Shown: one piece after another, positions 17,461 through 25,966 of the stretch
Layout: each line of letters begins with the position of its first letter
Position numbering within the stretch: the first letter of the stretch is position 1
Assembly (NCBI GenBank): GCA_017483575.1
Contig: JAFUWF010000021.1
Coordinates: forward strand, 54,692-118,691
Length of the DNA: 64,000 nucleotides
DNA from: Bacteroidales bacterium
GTDB lineage: Bacteria > Bacteroidota > Bacteroidia > Bacteroidales > P3
Direction of reading: 5' to 3'
Program-made: the position numbers and the translations under genes
Notes under the pieces: generated by a model
What the model saw: only the letters and a program-made list of their open reading frames with translations
Told to the model about the DNA's origin: nothing
Databases searched by the model: none

Positions 17461-17913
17461 TCAATAGATTTCCTTGATGGTCTGCGTCTGGCCGTTGATG
17501 ACGAAGCTCTCGCCCACCCTGCGACCTTTGACGGCCATGTAGATGGGCGTCTGGGCGCTGATGGCGAAGAAGACGCGGTTGCCAACCATGAACTTGCCTG
17601 CCCCGATGGAGAGGAAGAACTGCTGGCGGTCGGTGACCACGATGGCGCCGTGCTCGGCCGTGTCGAATGGTGGCAGCTTCTGCAGCTCCTGCAGGGCACG
17701 AATGCCGGCGAGGGCATTGCTCAGCTGCTTGGCGTACATGTCGCGGCTGCGCATCATCTTGGTGCGGTAGGCGTCATAGCGGTCCACGTTGGCGCCGTAG
17801 TCATTGCTCTGCTGCTGCGCCGAGTCCATCTCCTGTTTGGCAATAGACGCAATATGCTCCTGCTGTTGGATGCAGGAGCATATCACATTATTGCGTTGTT
17901 CTTCGCGCGTCAT
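17461..17913 (-). CDS. GreA/GreB-like transcript-cleavage-factor-type protein
   Basis: The 150-residue protein starts MTREEQRNNV at 17913, overlapping the aminotransferase stop as ATGA, which sets the start. Residues 1-80 are charged and helical, like the coiled-coil finger of Gre factors. Residues 88-150 (GAIVVTDRQQFFLSIGAGKF to QTQTIKEIY) match the compact C-terminal FKBP-like domain of Bacteroidota Gre-like proteins. It probably binds RNA polymerase through the secondary channel. I could not confirm the acidic tip residues of a true GreA, so a regulator without cleavage activity is possible. Confidence 0.72.
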   Translation of the reverse strand: MTREEQRNNVICSCIQQQEHIASIAKQEMDSAQQQSNDYGANVDRYDAYRTKMMRSRDMYAKQLSNALAGIRALQELQKLPPFDTAEHGAIVVTDRQQFFLSIGAGKFMVGNRVFFAISAQTPIYMAVKGRRVGESFVINGQTQTIKEIY

Positions 17914-19193
17914 TTCTTGGCGGCAGTTTTCTTGGCAGCCTTCTTGGCGGCAGGCTTCTTGGCAGTAGCCTTGGGAACGTCGATGCGGCCGGGATAGACC
18001 TTCAAGGCCTCCTCGAGGCACTTCATGGCAGCCTTCAGGTCCTCGATGCAGAGGCAGTAGGTGATGCGTGCCTGATGGCGCCCCTGTTCGGGATTGACAT
18101 AGAAACCCGTGGCGGGGGCCAGCATGACGGTGGAACCCTTGTAGCTGAAGTCGGTCAGCAGCCACTGGCAGAAACGGTCGCTGTCGTCGATAGGCAGGTC
18201 GATTACGGTGTAGAATGCACCCTTGGGCATCGGGCAGAAGCAGCCGGGAATCTTGTTGACACCCTCGACCACCACGTTGCGACGAGCCACATACTCGGCC
18301 TGGACGGCATCGAAGTACTCCTGGGGAGTATCCACGGCGGCCTCGCCGAAGAACTGGCCGAACGACGGGGGCGACAGACGGGCCTGGGCCAGGCGCATGG
18401 CGATGGCGTAGACCTCGCTGTTGCGCGTCACCATGCATCCCACGCGGGCACCGCAGGCGCTGTAGCGCTTCGACACGGAGTCGAACAGGATGGTGTTGCG
18501 CTCCAAGCCCTCGAGCTGCATGACGCTGAAGTGCTGGTTGCCATCGTAGCAGAACTCGCGGTACACCTCGTCGGCGAAGAGGTAAAGGTCGTACTTCTTC
18601 ACTAGACCGGCCACCTTCAGCAGCTCCTCGTGGGTGTAGAGGTAACCCGTGGGGTTGTTGGGGTTGCAGATCATGATGGCACGCGTATAGGGCGTGATGA
18701 CCTTCTCGAACTCCTCGATGGGAGGCAGGGCGAAGCCGGACTTGATGTCGCTGGGGATGGTGACAATCTTGGCATCGCAGAGCTTGGCGAAGGTGTTATA
18801 GTTGGTGTAGTAAGGCTCGGGGATGATGATTTCGTCGCCAGGGTTGAGACAGACGGTGAAAGCCATCTGCAGGGCCTCGCTACCGCCGTTGGTGACGATA
18901 ACCTGATTGGGCGTGACGTCGATACCGTGGCGATGATAGTAGTTGCAGAGGGCACGGCGATAGGTGGGGATACCGGCGGAGTGGCTGTATTCCAGCACAC
19001 CCTTGTTCTCCGCCATCTCGTGGGCCTTCACCGACAGGGCCTCGAGGGCGCCTGCGGGGGTCTCGATGTCGGGCTGACCGATATTCAGGTGGTACACGTG
19101 CACACCACGTTCCTTGGCGGCATCGGCAAAGGGGACGAGCTTACGGATGGCCGACTGCGGCAACTCCAGTCCCTTGTGAGAGATGTGTGGCAT
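17910..19193 (-). CDS. PLP-dependent class I/II aminotransferase with a lysine-rich tail
   Basis: The 427-residue protein is an aspartate-aminotransferase-fold enzyme. It shows LEYSHSAGIPTYRRAL, the phosphate-cup start TNGGSEALQ (101-109), CNPNNPTGYLY (176-186), ADEVYREF, and the Schiff-base Lys242 in DSVSKRYSACGARVG. The substrate cannot be specified. The last ~20 residues (KATAKKPAAKKAAKKTAAKK) form a histone-H1-like basic tail outside the catalytic fold. It is first in the operon that continues to the Gre-like and glycosyltransferase genes. Confidence 0.92.
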   Translation of the reverse strand: MPHISHKGLELPQSAIRKLVPFADAAKERGVHVYHLNIGQPDIETPAGALEALSVKAHEMAENKGVLEYSHSAGIPTYRRALCNYYHRHGIDVTPNQVIVTNGGSEALQMAFTVCLNPGDEIIIPEPYYTNYNTFAKLCDAKIVTIPSDIKSGFALPPIEEFEKVITPYTRAIMICNPNNPTGYLYTHEELLKVAGLVKKYDLYLFADEVYREFCYDGNQHFSVMQLEGLERNTILFDSVSKRYSACGARVGCMVTRNSEVYAIAMRLAQARLSPPSFGQFFGEAAVDTPQEYFDAVQAEYVARRNVVVEGVNKIPGCFCPMPKGAFYTVIDLPIDDSDRFCQWLLTDFSYKGSTVMLAPATGFYVNPEQGRHQARITYCLCIEDLKAAMKCLEEALKVYPGRIDVPKATAKKPAAKKAAKKTAAKK

Positions 19194-19228
19194 AATGGAG
19201 GGGGCTTTTTGTTTGCGTTTTGTGTTAC

Positions 19229-19801
19229 TTATTGTTTAGCCTTTTCCTCGGTCTTCGCCTGGGCGGGGACAGCCTTGGCATCCTCGCGGATGGGTTTCAG
19301 CACGGGCTTGGCGGCACCGGGTTCGGGCTTGCGGGTGTTCGTCTGCACCTTGGGCTGGACATTGTTGGGCTGGGCGGCATCAGCGTCCTGCTTCACATTG
19401 CCCTTGATTTTCAGCACCACACGGCCACCGTCGTTGACGGCATTGCTGGTGACGGTGACGGTCTTGGAGAAACCGCCAACGTTGTTGGTGTTGTAGTGCA
19501 CCTTGATGGTACCGGTCTGGCCAGGCATGACGGGCTTCTGGGTGTAGCTGGGGGTGGTGCAGCCGCAGGAGGCTTTCACATTGGAGAGGATCAGGGGCTC
19601 GTTGCCCTCGTTGACGAAGGTGAACTCGCAGTCGCCGTTGCCACCCTTCTGGATGGTACCGTAGTTGTGTTCGAGCTCGGTGAAACGAATCTTGGCGCCG
19701 TTTTCAGGCACTTCCTTGGTTTCGGTGTTCTGGGCGTTGGCCATGCCGAATGCCATCGTGGCAAAGAGGCAGATTAATGCAAATCTTTTCATATTGAACA
19801 T
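19229..19801 (-). CDS. DUF1573 domain protein, exported
   Basis: The 190-residue product has a signal peptide (about 1-23, MKRFALICLFATMAFGMANA) and one DUF1573 immunoglobulin-like domain with FTELEHNYGTIQKGG and the family's cysteine block NVKASCGCTTPSY. A proline/alanine/lysine-rich tail (about 140-190) follows. The function of DUF1573 proteins is not settled; an envelope location is expected. ATG at 19801 or 19792 could start it. A well-formed promoter lies directly upstream. Confidence 0.88.
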   Translation of the reverse strand: MFNMKRFALICLFATMAFGMANAQNTETKEVPENGAKIRFTELEHNYGTIQKGGNGDCEFTFVNEGNEPLILSNVKASCGCTTPSYTQKPVMPGQTGTIKVHYNTNNVGGFSKTVTVTSNAVNDGGRVVLKIKGNVKQDADAAQPNNVQPKVQTNTRKPEPGAAKPVLKPIREDAKAVPAQAKTEEKAKQ

Positions 19802-19843
19802 TTTTTAGGTTTTTTGTTTCGTTTTTTTATTTTTTATGGGCTG

Positions 19844-19872
19844 CAAAATTACTAAATTTTTAGTACATGCAA
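19844..19872 (-). promoter_or_regulatory. Promoter of the DUF1573 gene
   Basis: On the minus strand TTG (19870-19872) is followed after 18 bases by TAATTTTG (19844-19851), matching the Bacteroidota consensus, about 43 bases before the start. The surrounding 150 bases are strongly AT-rich. Confidence 0.65.
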
Positions 19873-19954
19873 CCAATTTTTTTTTGCATTTTTTCTTGTT
19901 TTTGTGCAATACACTGATTGACAAACATCCACAATTATTTAAATATTCTTAATA

Positions 19955-21058
19955 TTAATGTATATCCACCACTACATACTCCGACTGGGTGCCGATACGG
20001 TACTTGGCGCCCCAGATACCCAGGCCGGAACTGACGTAGTAGTCCGTAGTGCCCTTGCGCAGGCTGCCCCACGAGCATTCGTAGAGGGCGTCGGTCACCC
20101 ACGACAGGGGCCACACCTGCCCACGGTGGGTATGTCCGCTGAACTGGAAGTCCACGCCCGCCTGCTCGGCCTCCTCCAGGTGGTAGGGCTGGTGGTCGAG
20201 GAGGATGAGATACGACGTTTGAGGTACGTGGAACTTCTCTTTCAACTGCTGCACGCTCCGTCGACGGGCGTTGGTACGGTCGTCGCGACCCATGACAACC
20301 ACTTTGCCCACCGTGGCCACGCTGTCCCGCAGGAGGGTGATGCCCGCGTCGCGGTAGAACTGCTCCACCTCGCCGGGGGTATAGCGGTCGGCATAGTATT
20401 CGTGATTACCCAGACAGGCATAGGCGGGAGCCTCCAGTCGGCGCAGCTCGGCAGCCATATCCTCCTCCAGCAAGGGCCGCAACGAACGGTCCACCAGGTC
20501 GCCGGCCAGCAGCACGGCATCGGGATGCTCGGCATTGATGAGGTCCACCCAGCGCGAGAGTTCCTTCCGTCCGTTGTGGTAACCCAGGTGCAGGTCGCTC
20601 AGGCACACCAGGCGCGCCGTCCCCACCCCCTTGCCATGGCCGTCGAGACTCAAGGCCACACGCTCTTTGTGGTGGTAATGCACGCTGCCGTAGACGAACA
20701 CGGCCCCCATGGCCACCAGCAGCACCCCGCAGGCCCACCAGTTGTCCCTCTCCCACGCCGTGGGCACCACATGCACCAACCGCAACAGGTCCACCACGAG
20801 GAAGAGCATCAACAGATAGAGCAATACGATAAGCCCCTTGTTGCCCACATTGTAGGCCACACGGGCCATCCACATGGGAACGCGGTCCAGATAGCGCGTC
20901 AGCGAGAAGATGGCCATGCCCACACACAGCGCTACCAGCGCTACCAGGCACCAGCGCAACCCGTGGACCACCGGCGGCAGCATCCACAGGTGCCACCCCA
21001 CATAGGCCGTCAGCAGAATCAGCAAAACAGGAATGAAATAGAACATCGTTTTATTCAT
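19955..21058 (-). CDS. Membrane-anchored calcineurin-like metallophosphoesterase
   Basis: The 367-residue protein begins with four hydrophobic segments (residues 1-130) followed by a metallophosphatase domain. All metal-binding motifs are present: SDLHLGYHNG, AGDLVDRS, LGNHEYY, LDHQPYH and SGHTHRGQ. This layout is typical of YkuE/YaeI-type enzymes, which act on phosphoester substrates at the membrane. The N-terminus overlaps the 3' end of the DUF389 gene by 8 bases, so the two are likely cotranscribed. Confidence 0.92.
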   Translation of the reverse strand: MNKTMFYFIPVLLILLTAYVGWHLWMLPPVVHGLRWCLVALVALCVGMAIFSLTRYLDRVPMWMARVAYNVGNKGLIVLLYLLMLFLVVDLLRLVHVVPTAWERDNWWACGVLLVAMGAVFVYGSVHYHHKERVALSLDGHGKGVGTARLVCLSDLHLGYHNGRKELSRWVDLINAEHPDAVLLAGDLVDRSLRPLLEEDMAAELRRLEAPAYACLGNHEYYADRYTPGEVEQFYRDAGITLLRDSVATVGKVVVMGRDDRTNARRRSVQQLKEKFHVPQTSYLILLDHQPYHLEEAEQAGVDFQFSGHTHRGQVWPLSWVTDALYECSWGSLRKGTTDYYVSSGLGIWGAKYRIGTQSEYVVVDIH

Positions 21059-22352
21059 CTTTAAAAATCACCTCCAAATGGTTACGGTCCCTCAAACGGA
21101 CGGCGAGCCAATCCTCGACCTGTGTCCTTACGGAACTGTTCAACTGCCCGCGCACGATGGCCACGGTGCCGTCGGCCAACGAGCCCACCGTCACCCCTTC
21201 CACCCCACGGAACAGCACCTTGGCCTCGGCTCCGAGGCGCGAGGAGAGGGTGTCGAGGTCGGTATAAGCCGCCAACTGACGCTGTAGGTCGCCAATCTGG
21301 CTGCTGAGGAGCTTATTGCTATGCTCGGCATTGCTCAGCTGCGACGCCGCCAGGGCGAACCCCTCGCCAGCCGAAGCCTGGATAACCAACAGCTCCTTGC
21401 CGTCGAGGCCGTAGAACTTCATGTTGTGGCGCGCCTGGGCCACGGCACCCTCGGCAATCTCGCGACCAATGGCCACCACGTTCAGCGTGTCGTTCTCCAT
21501 GTGCGACGAGAGTATCTGCGTGCCCTCCTGGTCCAGTTCGGCATGCACAAACTGGTTCACATTGCGCTGCGAGACATCCTGGCTCACCAGGTTCACCGTG
21601 ATAATCGCTGCCGGAATCATCGTCACCACCACCACCCACATCATCACTTTGCGCCCGCGACGCGAGGCCTCCTGGTCGAGAATCTGCACGGAATGGAACC
21701 GCAACAGCTTCACACCCAGAAACGTCGCCGTGGCGATAAAGACGGTGTTGATGAAGAAGAGGTAGAAGGCCCCGAAGAAGTAACTCCATTGCGCCGTGGC
21801 CAGGCCGTAGCCCGCCGTGCAGAGCGGCGGCATGAGGGCCGTGGCAATAGCCACACCGGGAATGACCTGCCCCTTGCTCTTCGTCGTCAGGGCCAGCACC
21901 CCCGCGGCACCGCCGAAGAAGGCTATGAGCACATCGTAGAGCGTGGGCGACGTGCGCGCCAACAACTCGCTGCGCGCCTCGCTCAGGGGCGAAATGAAGA
22001 AATAGAGCGTAGCCGTCAGCACCGAGATGAGCGTCGCCACACCGTAGTTCTTCAATGCCTGCTTCAACATCTCCGAGTCACTGATGCCCACCGAGAGACC
22101 CATGCCGATAATCGGACCCATCAGGGGCGAGATGAGCATGGCGCCGATGATGACCGCCGTGGAGTTCACGTTCAATCCCAGCGAGGCAATGAAGATGGCG
22201 AAAATGAGAATCCAGAGGTTCGTACCCCGGAAGGCGATGCCACCCCTCACCTGCTCGATGACAGCCAGCTCGTCTTCCTTGTCGTTCAACAGGTTGAAAT
22301 ACTTGCCAAGCGACTGCTTGATAGACCGTAGGTTGATTTGCATCCGAAACAA
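21051..22352 (-). CDS. DUF389 (TIGR00341) membrane protein
   Basis: The 433-residue protein has six to seven membrane segments in its first half. They include the family block LNVNSTAVIIGAMLISPLMG and the later PGVAIATALMPPLCTAGYGL. The C-terminal half is a soluble coiled-coil-containing domain (ASQLSNAEHSNKLLSSQIGD). Function is unknown for the family. ATG at 22352 or 22343 could start it. Confidence 0.88.
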   Translation of the reverse strand: MFRMQINLRSIKQSLGKYFNLLNDKEDELAVIEQVRGGIAFRGTNLWILIFAIFIASLGLNVNSTAVIIGAMLISPLMGPIIGMGLSVGISDSEMLKQALKNYGVATLISVLTATLYFFISPLSEARSELLARTSPTLYDVLIAFFGGAAGVLALTTKSKGQVIPGVAIATALMPPLCTAGYGLATAQWSYFFGAFYLFFINTVFIATATFLGVKLLRFHSVQILDQEASRRGRKVMMWVVVVTMIPAAIITVNLVSQDVSQRNVNQFVHAELDQEGTQILSSHMENDTLNVVAIGREIAEGAVAQARHNMKFYGLDGKELLVIQASAGEGFALAASQLSNAEHSNKLLSSQIGDLQRQLAAYTDLDTLSSRLGAEAKVLFRGVEGVTVGSLADGTVAIVRGQLNSSVRTQVEDWLAVRLRDRNHLEVIFKDE

Positions 22353-22421
22353 TATTTTTTTAAACCATAACGCGCAAACCGCAAAAATATTGCCCTACAG
22401 GATACAAAAAAGCCGCATCCG

Positions 22422-23693
22422 TCAGTCCAGCAGCAACAGGCGGCGAGTGCTGACATCAGCATCCGTGGTGAGGCGGACAAGGAAGACTCCCGCCGGGAGG
22501 GCGCTCACATCCAGTTCCGCCACCGGTCCCTCCACCGGGAGGGACACCCACTCGCGGCCCGCCATGTCCAGCACGGAAAGGTGTCCGCCCGGCGCCGCAG
22601 ACATCACCACACTCACACTCCCACGGGCCGGATTGGGCACCAGGGCGAAAACCTCGCTCGGCACGGCGGCAATGCCCACGTTGGTATCGCCAACCACCTC
22701 GGGCCCATGGCCAAAGGAAAGAGTCGACAGCCAGGCCCCGTAAACCGTGGTGTCGTAGTTCGTCGTCGTATAGCGGCATTGCTTGCGCAGCATGACGTTG
22801 TAGCGCACGGTGTCCACCAGCCCGCCCAGGGCCATCGATGTGTCGGCGGTAATGTAGGTGGTGTCGCTGCCGTCGCTGCCCACCAGGCGCACATTGAACA
22901 GCGTCCCCTGTTCCACCTTGCGCCAGCGCACCACGGCGCTGTCCGCTGCCATAGAGTCCACCCAGTACTCTTCCATCGGCCCGCACCGGAACCCCACAAT
23001 CGGGAACGCCACACCCCACAGTTTTTCATCATAACGAGATAAATGCTGATATGCTGTATCACCAAACATTGCCCTATAACCGCCGTATAAATTTGACGGG
23101 AGCGAATTGTCATACTCTCCCCCATAAATCCGTAGGTGAAAGTACTGCTCTCCAGTTTGTTCATAACCCACATAGAATGTGTCAGTCATCAAATTGATGT
23201 GGTCCGGAGTATCGAAATATAACTCATAGCAAGGCACCGTCATGCTCTTTTCACTGCCACAATCATCCTTATACTCGAACCAACAGAATCGCGGATGCGA
23301 ACGATTCATTGTAACAGTATCCTCAGTATACATAATGTAATCAAATCCCAAATTAGTCGTAGACATACGACCATGGGGAGTATTGATTAAAGCACGAAGA
23401 TGTATCTGATTGTAATGGAACGGATTATAATTATCATATCCATTATACAAAGTGAAAGCCACGCCATATACAGTTAAAGTATCGCTTGTCACGTACTGCT
23501 GCACAAGCCTCCCGTACCCAGCCAGCCAACCCTGTTTCACCGGTTTGATACACGGCTTGGGTGTTGAAAAATAATAGCAAGAGTCACCATCCGACACCAC
23601 ATCATACACCCGAGTAGAATCATACACAGGACTCTGTGCAATCACGTCGATTGAAAACACTAACAATGCAAATATCAAACACTTTCGCTTCAT
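22422..23693 (-). CDS. Secreted protein with type IX (type A) sorting domain
   Basis: The start MKRKCLIFALLVFSIDVIAQ at 23693 gives a signal peptide. The middle, about 330 residues, is unrecognised, with a fibronectin-type-III-like region (DSMAADSAVVRWRKVEQGTL to YNVMLRKQCRY). The last ~75 residues form a type A T9SS sorting domain: FALVPNPARGSVSVVM, VLDMAGREWVSLPV, LPAGVFLVRLTT and a basic STRRLLLLD end. The protein is therefore predicted to be exported by the T9SS and attached or released at the surface. The 5' two thirds is much more AT-rich than the sorting-domain part. Confidence 0.87.
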   Translation of the reverse strand: MKRKCLIFALLVFSIDVIAQSPVYDSTRVYDVVSDGDSCYYFSTPKPCIKPVKQGWLAGYGRLVQQYVTSDTLTVYGVAFTLYNGYDNYNPFHYNQIHLRALINTPHGRMSTTNLGFDYIMYTEDTVTMNRSHPRFCWFEYKDDCGSEKSMTVPCYELYFDTPDHINLMTDTFYVGYEQTGEQYFHLRIYGGEYDNSLPSNLYGGYRAMFGDTAYQHLSRYDEKLWGVAFPIVGFRCGPMEEYWVDSMAADSAVVRWRKVEQGTLFNVRLVGSDGSDTTYITADTSMALGGLVDTVRYNVMLRKQCRYTTTNYDTTVYGAWLSTLSFGHGPEVVGDTNVGIAAVPSEVFALVPNPARGSVSVVMSAAPGGHLSVLDMAGREWVSLPVEGPVAELDVSALPAGVFLVRLTTDADVSTRRLLLLD

Positions 23694-23713
23694 AATACTC
23701 ACTTTTTCGTAAT

Positions 23714-23950
23714 TTAGTAAATCATGCACGAACGCACCCCCTCTTTCAATCTTGCGACCTCACTCCGAGGGGCATAAAGCTTTGAATCCGTATATCGACT
23801 CACAGCATCAAAAAACGGCACAATACGCGGAGCTCTCTTCAAATACGTCTTCCGCTGGGTTATCGGCATACACGACTGACTGATAACATATCCTCCGGAA
23901 ATATCCTGATAAAAAAGCTTGCCACCTCCCATAGCAATGTAACAATCCAC
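23714..23950 (-). CDS. Possible small protein or gene remnant
   Basis: An AT-rich reading frame of about 78 residues (GTG start, or ATG at 23932) encodes MGGGKLFYQDISGGYVISQS and later RSEVARLKEGVRSC. A stop lies a short way upstream and there is no convincing start or signal sequence. The neighbouring frame also reads openly for a stretch (SMLMKKDIPIHRPMWIV), which suggests a broken gene. It may equally be noncoding. Confidence 0.25.
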   Translation of the reverse strand: MDCYIAMGGGKLFYQDISGGYVISQSCMPITQRKTYLKRAPRIVPFFDAVSRYTDSKLYAPRSEVARLKEGVRSCMIY

Positions 23951-24626
23951 ATTGGGCGATGAATAGGTATATCTTTTTTCATAAGCATACTATTGGATTT
24001 AATGACTACGGTATCATAACGCAAAACAATTCTTTTTATTGTGCCATATTTGAAAAAAAACAGCAACCGACAAGATTTGGCAAAAACACCCCTTGACACC
24101 CCTCCCGATCCCACCATCCACCCACCATGTCCTACCATGGTGGGAGTTGATAGGGTGTTGATAGGGTGTTGATAGGTGGTTATTAGGTAGTTAGCACAAG
24201 TTTGTCGAAAAGTTGATTTTTGATTGCTATTCACTATATATTAGTTAAAGTTCGACAAATAACCCTTCCGTTGTTGGCGGGAAACGGGGCGTTTGGCGAC
24301 AGTATGAGATGGGGTGTTGTTTTGACATTATGGCATTTCCGTGGATGGGTAGCGACGTATCGGCAGGGGTGTTTTTGGAGAGGTTGAAGAAGGAGTCTTC
24401 CGACGATGTGCACGGGATGACGTTGCGCATCGGAGGGGAGCCGCAGGAGTTTCGCGGACGTGGCTGCCGGAAAAGGTTGTTATGACGACACTATGAATCA
24501 ATAAGTTACAAAATGGTTGAAAATATTTTCACCATTTTTGGTGATAGATTGGAATTTATTTCGTATCTTTGCAGGCAATTATTGGTTGGAAAACTTAATT
24601 TATATTAATCTTATAACATTAAAATT
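23951..24626. other. Gene-free AT-rich region with hairpin and 11-bp tandem repeat
   Basis: This region of about 675 bases has no convincing gene. CCCACCATG (24121-24129) and CATGGTGGG (24136-24144) form a 9-bp hairpin. It is followed directly by three tandem copies of GTTGATAGGGT (24146-24177). The right end carries the promoter of the oxidoreductase operon. The left part may contain remnants of a disrupted gene. Confidence 0.6.
24537..24571 (+). promoter_or_regulatory. Promoter of the 2-oxoacid oxidoreductase operon
   Basis: TATCTTTG (24564-24571) lies about 55 bases before the ferredoxin-subunit ATG. The upstream TTTG at 24537-24540 is 23 bases away, slightly longer than usual. Confidence 0.55.
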
Positions 24627-24845
24627 ATGGCATTTAAAGGACAAATCATCATCGATACCGAGCATTGCAAAGGCTGCGGAGTGTGTGTACCCGTGTGCCC
24701 GATGAAGTGCATCGAGTTGTCGAAAGAAGTAAACGGCAAGGGTTACAACTACACCCATACCGTCAACGACAGTTGCATCGGCTGCGCCAGCTGCGCCATG
24801 GTGTGCCCCGACGGCGTGATCTCCGTTTACAAGAAAAAAATCTAA
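24627..24845 (+). CDS. 2-oxoacid:ferredoxin oxidoreductase delta subunit (2x[4Fe-4S] ferredoxin)
   Basis: This 72-residue ferredoxin has two cluster motifs, CKGCGVCVPVCP and CIGCASCAMVCP. It passes electrons from the thiamine-dependent catalytic subunits to an external acceptor. It is the first of four genes in the order delta, alpha, beta, gamma, with short spacers of about 15-25 bases and its own promoter. Confidence 0.92.
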   Translation: MAFKGQIIIDTEHCKGCGVCVPVCPMKCIELSKEVNGKGYNYTHTVNDSCIGCASCAMVCPDGVISVYKKKI

Positions 24846-24869
24846 AACAAAGAAAAAAAGAGGAATACT

Positions 24870-25952
24870 ATGGCAAGAGAACTGAAACTGATGAAGGGCA
24901 ATGAAGCTATTGCCCGCGCAATGATTGCCAGCGGTACGGACGGCTACTTCGGCTATCCTATCACTCCGCAGTCGGAAGTTATGGAAACCCTGATGGCCGA
25001 GAAACCGTGGGAGACCACGGGCATGACCGTGCTGCAGGCCGAGAGCGAGGTCGCTTCGATCAACATGGTCTACGGCGGCGCCGCCACCGGCAAGAAAGTG
25101 GCCACCTCGAGCTCCAGCCCCGGAATCTCGCTGATGCAGGAAGGCCTGACCTACCTGGCAGGCGCCGAGATTCCCTGCTTGATTGTCAACGTCATGCGTG
25201 GCGGTCCCGGACTGGGCACCATCCAGCCTTCGCAGAGCGACTATTTCCAGAGCGTCAAGGGCGGCGGTCACGGTGACTACCAGCTCTACACCCTCGCTCC
25301 CGCCAGCGTGCAGGAGATGTACGACTTCGTGTTCGACGCTTGGGACATCGCCTTCAAGTATCGCAACCCCGTGCTGATCCTCTCCGATGGTGCCATCGGA
25401 CAGTGCATGGAGAAACTCTACACCCGCGACAACGTGGCCCGTTGGACCGAGGAAGAGCGCCGCAAGAACGCCCCTTGGGGCACCTGGGGCAAGCCCAAAG
25501 ACCGCGCCCACAACATCATCACCTCCCTCGAGCTCGACAGCGCCCGTCAGGAAGTCTTCAACCTGAAGCTCCAGAAGAAGTACGACGAGATGAAGGAGAA
25601 GGAAGTGCGCTATGAGATGCTGAACTGCGAGGACGCCGACTACATCATCGTCGCCTACGGTTCGAGCAGCCGTATTGCCATGAAGGCCATGCAGATGGCC
25701 CGCGAAAAGGGCATCAAGGTGGGTCTGTTCCGCCTCATCACCCTCTTCCCCTTCCCGACCAAGCAGCTCGCCGAGGTTGCCGAGCACGTGAAGGGTATCC
25801 TTTGTGTCGAGATGAGCGCCGGCCAGATGATCGAGGACGTGAAACTCGCCACCAAGTGCGGCGTGAAGACCGAGCACTTCGGCCGCTTCGGCGGTATCAT
25901 CCCCACTCCCGGCGAGGTCCTGGAGGCTCTTGAAAACAAGATTATCAAATAA
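24870..25952 (+). CDS. vorB: 2-oxoacid:ferredoxin oxidoreductase alpha subunit (VorB type)
   Basis: The 360-residue subunit carries the N-terminal pyrimidine-binding domain (GTDGYFGYPITPQSEVMETL, ASINMVYGGAATGKKV, TSSSSPGISLMQEGLTYLAG) and the C-terminal transketolase-like domain. With the beta subunit it decarboxylates a 2-oxoacid and forms an acyl-CoA in the cytosol. Bacteroidota homologues are usually annotated VorB (branched-chain 2-oxoacids), but 2-oxoglutarate activity is equally possible, so the substrate is uncertain. Confidence 0.9.
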   Translation: MARELKLMKGNEAIARAMIASGTDGYFGYPITPQSEVMETLMAEKPWETTGMTVLQAESEVASINMVYGGAATGKKVATSSSSPGISLMQEGLTYLAGAEIPCLIVNVMRGGPGLGTIQPSQSDYFQSVKGGGHGDYQLYTLAPASVQEMYDFVFDAWDIAFKYRNPVLILSDGAIGQCMEKLYTRDNVARWTEEERRKNAPWGTWGKPKDRAHNIITSLELDSARQEVFNLKLQKKYDEMKEKEVRYEMLNCEDADYIIVAYGSSSRIAMKAMQMAREKGIKVGLFRLITLFPFPTKQLAEVAEHVKGILCVEMSAGQMIEDVKLATKCGVKTEHFGRFGGIIPTPGEVLEALENKIIK

Positions 25953-25966
25953 AGAAAGGAACAACA

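Noticed and set aside
17461-18438. 325-codon frame covering the Gre-like gene and part of the aminotransferase
   Set aside because: Only its last 150 codons are real (start at 17913). The rest overlaps the PLP-binding half of the aminotransferase and is Arg/Gly/His-rich noise.
24245-24430. Small minus-strand frame in the gene-free region
   Set aside because: No protein-like pattern, promoter or conserved start; it lies amid AT-rich noncoding sequence.
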